A model generated the notes under the pieces. That model did not search any database. It was not told where the DNA came from and was given only the letters and a program-made list of their open reading frames with translations. A stretch of 6,375 bases of DNA, taken from contig DHIM01000028.1 in assembly GCA_002403785.1 (NCBI GenBank), positions 1 to 6,375 on the forward strand, read 5' to 3'. Positions within the stretch are counted from its first letter, which is position 1. The number at the start of each line of letters is the position of its first letter. Positions 5,217 to 6,375 of the stretch are shown piece after piece. The DNA comes from Clostridium sp. UBA4746 (GTDB lineage Bacteria; Bacillota; Clostridia; Clostridiales; Clostridiaceae). Both the position numbers and the translations under genes were made by a program.

Positions 5217-6185
5217 TTAAGCTATTTTTCCGTCATCTATTATAACGTTTCCATCCACTGTCAGCGTTGAGTTTCTAAATACCATATCCAAATGATATGC
5301 ACTTGCAACAATACCACCGAAACCTCTGTTGTCACCGCATCCAAAGTGAACGGTTCCGCCACACCCCTCGTCTTCCAACATTCTTCCGTTTAATTCACAC
5401 ATGCTGTTTAATCCAAGACCAATTTCTCCTATACTGTATACATTAGGATCATTAAATTCTTTCATAATACTCTTAAGTTTTTGTGCCTGATCCCCCCCGC
5501 TTATGTCAACAATCAAGCCTTTTTTAATAGTAAGCTTAATTTCATCTGTAATAAGTCCAAGCTCCGGATGAGGAATACTTCCGTCAATGTAAACAACACC
5601 CTCGCCGGTACCCTCCACCGCACAGGTAGCACATTCAACATCAGGAGGTGAGGAAGAAGCACCTGCTACCAGACTTCTTGCATACTGAGGATTTGGTGCT
5701 CTGTCAGCAATGGAACATGTGAAATCACTGCCTCTTGCTGTAGTAATATGACAAAGCTTTCCGCCTTCCAACTTCTTTGCAATTTTTGTACAAATTTTAC
5801 CAATAAATTCAAAATCACAGTAAAGGCCACCCTTCATCATCATTCCTACACTATAGTCAACCATGTTAACAAATCTTGCACCTCGGGCACTTGCATCGCG
5901 TCTCGCCTGAGAATGAAATAATGAAAATTTAGTACAGCCAAAGATAACATCCGATTTAGCCATTGCCACAGCAATAACTTTATTAGGTTCCTGCCCGTGC
6001 ATTGTCCTCTCATCCATCATCACAATAGACTTGTTCGTATAAGTTTCCATTGTATCCCACATAATCTTTGCTATTTTAAAGCTTGTGGGGTCAGTTACAA
6101 TTAAAATATTTTCATCTTTTTTGCAATCTGAACAAGTAGTTAAAAGAACCTTTACTGCTTCGCCGCATTTACTCACTTCGTCCAT
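5217..6185 (-). CDS. M29 aminopeptidase-like / NicX-like metalloenzyme
   Basis: The 322-residue product belongs to the superfamily that joins thermophilic M29 leucyl aminopeptidases (AmpS/AmpT) with the iron-dependent 2,5-dihydroxypyridine dioxygenase NicX. It lacks a signal peptide or membrane segment, so it is cytoplasmic. The C-terminal third carries the superfamily's metal region: IGEIGLGLN (252-260, Glu254), RMLEDEGCGGTVHFGCGDN (268-286, His280) and YHLDMVFRNSTLTVDG (297-312, His298-x-Asp300). These fit the H...H-x-D ligand pattern of the group. The N-terminal half has a Rossmann-like ILIVTDPTSFKIAK (27-40). It is shorter than classical M29 peptidases (around 400 residues), which favours a NicX-like or uncharacterised small-molecule role over peptide cleavage. 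Databases would probably call it 'aminopeptidase' or 'leucyl aminopeptidase (aminopeptidase T)'. GGGGG (6194-6198) lies eight bases before the ATG. It is the first gene of the leftward group, and its substrate cannot be read from sequence. Confidence 0.8.
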   Translation of the reverse strand: MDEVSKCGEAVKVLLTTCSDCKKDENILIVTDPTSFKIAKIMWDTMETYTNKSIVMMDERTMHGQEPNKVIAVAMAKSDVIFGCTKFSLFHSQARRDASARGARFVNMVDYSVGMMMKGGLYCDFEFIGKICTKIAKKLEGGKLCHITTARGSDFTCSIADRAPNPQYARSLVAGASSSPPDVECATCAVEGTGEGVVYIDGSIPHPELGLITDEIKLTIKKGLIVDISGGDQAQKLKSIMKEFNDPNVYSIGEIGLGLNSMCELNGRMLEDEGCGGTVHFGCGDNRGFGGIVASAYHLDMVFRNSTLTVDGNVIIDDGKIA

Positions 6186-6232
6186 TATTATTTCCCCCTA
6201 TCTTTATCTGTATTAATCATAAATTTATGTTG

Positions 6233-6240
6233 CATGTAAG
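6233..6240. promoter_or_regulatory. CATGTAAG half-palindrome in the metalloenzyme leader
   Basis: CATGTAAG is identical to positions 1549-1556 of the 14-bp palindrome before the regulator, counting its centre plus right arm. It lies downstream of the predicted transcription start (about 6283) and 48 bases upstream of the ATG. A repressor bound here could block elongation. With only eight bases shared, chance is possible. Confidence 0.3.
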
Positions 6241-6289
6241 AGCTATTAAAAAAATCGCTTCTATATTTTTACATTTATTGTATGCTTAT

Positions 6290-6318
6290 ATCCTAGTGTA
6301 TTTTTTTTATATTGTCAA
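6290..6318 (-). promoter_or_regulatory. Sigma-A-type promoter of the NicX-like gene
   Basis: On the minus strand a consensus TTGACA (6313-6318) is followed after exactly 17 bases by TAGGAT (6290-6295), matching four of six -10 positions. An A/T-only stretch upstream could act as an UP element. Transcription would start near 6283, giving an untranslated leader of roughly 98 bases before the ATG at 6185. The leader contains CATGTAAG but no riboswitch or attenuator fold that I can recognise. Confidence 0.55.
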
Positions 6319-6375
6319 TAAATATATATATTTATAATAGTTCTTATTTTAAAAATATCACATATAAATTAAAAT

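Noticed and set aside
5201..5219. Hairpin TAAGTTA/TAACTTA overlapping the stop codon of the NicX-like gene
   Set aside because: The stem is seven mostly A/T pairs and is not followed by a U-run on the minus strand. It is too weak to call a terminator, so read-through into the PLP enzyme gene is plausible.

Overview
The window is AT-rich DNA (intergenic stretches are almost entirely A/T) with strong AGGAGG-type ribosome binding sites and ATG starts. This fits a low-GC Gram-positive, probably an anaerobic member of the Clostridia; that is inference from composition and gene content, and no taxonomic marker is present. It holds five intact protein genes, two gene remnants, no RNA gene, no CRISPR array and no recognisable insertion sequence.

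Layout, left to right. Positions 47-186 (+) are a frameshifted remnant of the 3' end of a class V aminotransferase-like gene, followed by 60 bases of matching 3' flank. A hairpin terminator begins where that match stops (about 247). Next is a glycerate 2-kinase gene (312-1445, -). A 278-base divergent control region (1446-1723) carries overlapping promoters, a perfect 14-bp palindrome and further repeats. It separates the kinase from a GntR/FCD-family regulator (1724-2392, +). The regulator converges on a D-2-hydroxyacid dehydrogenase of the glycerate dehydrogenase/hydroxypyruvate reductase type (2485-3444, -). A 359-base gap (3445-3803) holds a decayed aldo/keto reductase C-terminus (3534-3702, -). 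After it come an intact class V PLP enzyme (3804-5084, -) and a protein of the M29 aminopeptidase / NicX-like metalloenzyme superfamily (5217-6185, -), which has a good promoter near the right edge.

How the genes may work together. The dehydrogenase and kinase form a recognisable two-step route: hydroxypyruvate + NADH to D-glycerate, then D-glycerate + ATP to a phosphoglycerate that enters glycolysis. The PLP enzyme and the NicX-like metalloenzyme would act upstream, on a nitrogen-containing compound that yields a three-carbon hydroxy-keto acid. The substrate cannot be read from the sequence. A CTTACA-containing motif occurs before the regulator/kinase pair, before the PLP enzyme and before the metalloenzyme, so the GntR protein may control the whole set.

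The most notable structural observation is that the left-edge remnant and the 3' end plus 3' flank of the intact PLP enzyme are inverted copies of each other. They bracket about 3.5 kb containing the kinase, regulator, dehydrogenase and aldo/keto reductase remnant. This indicates past duplication and rearrangement of the locus.
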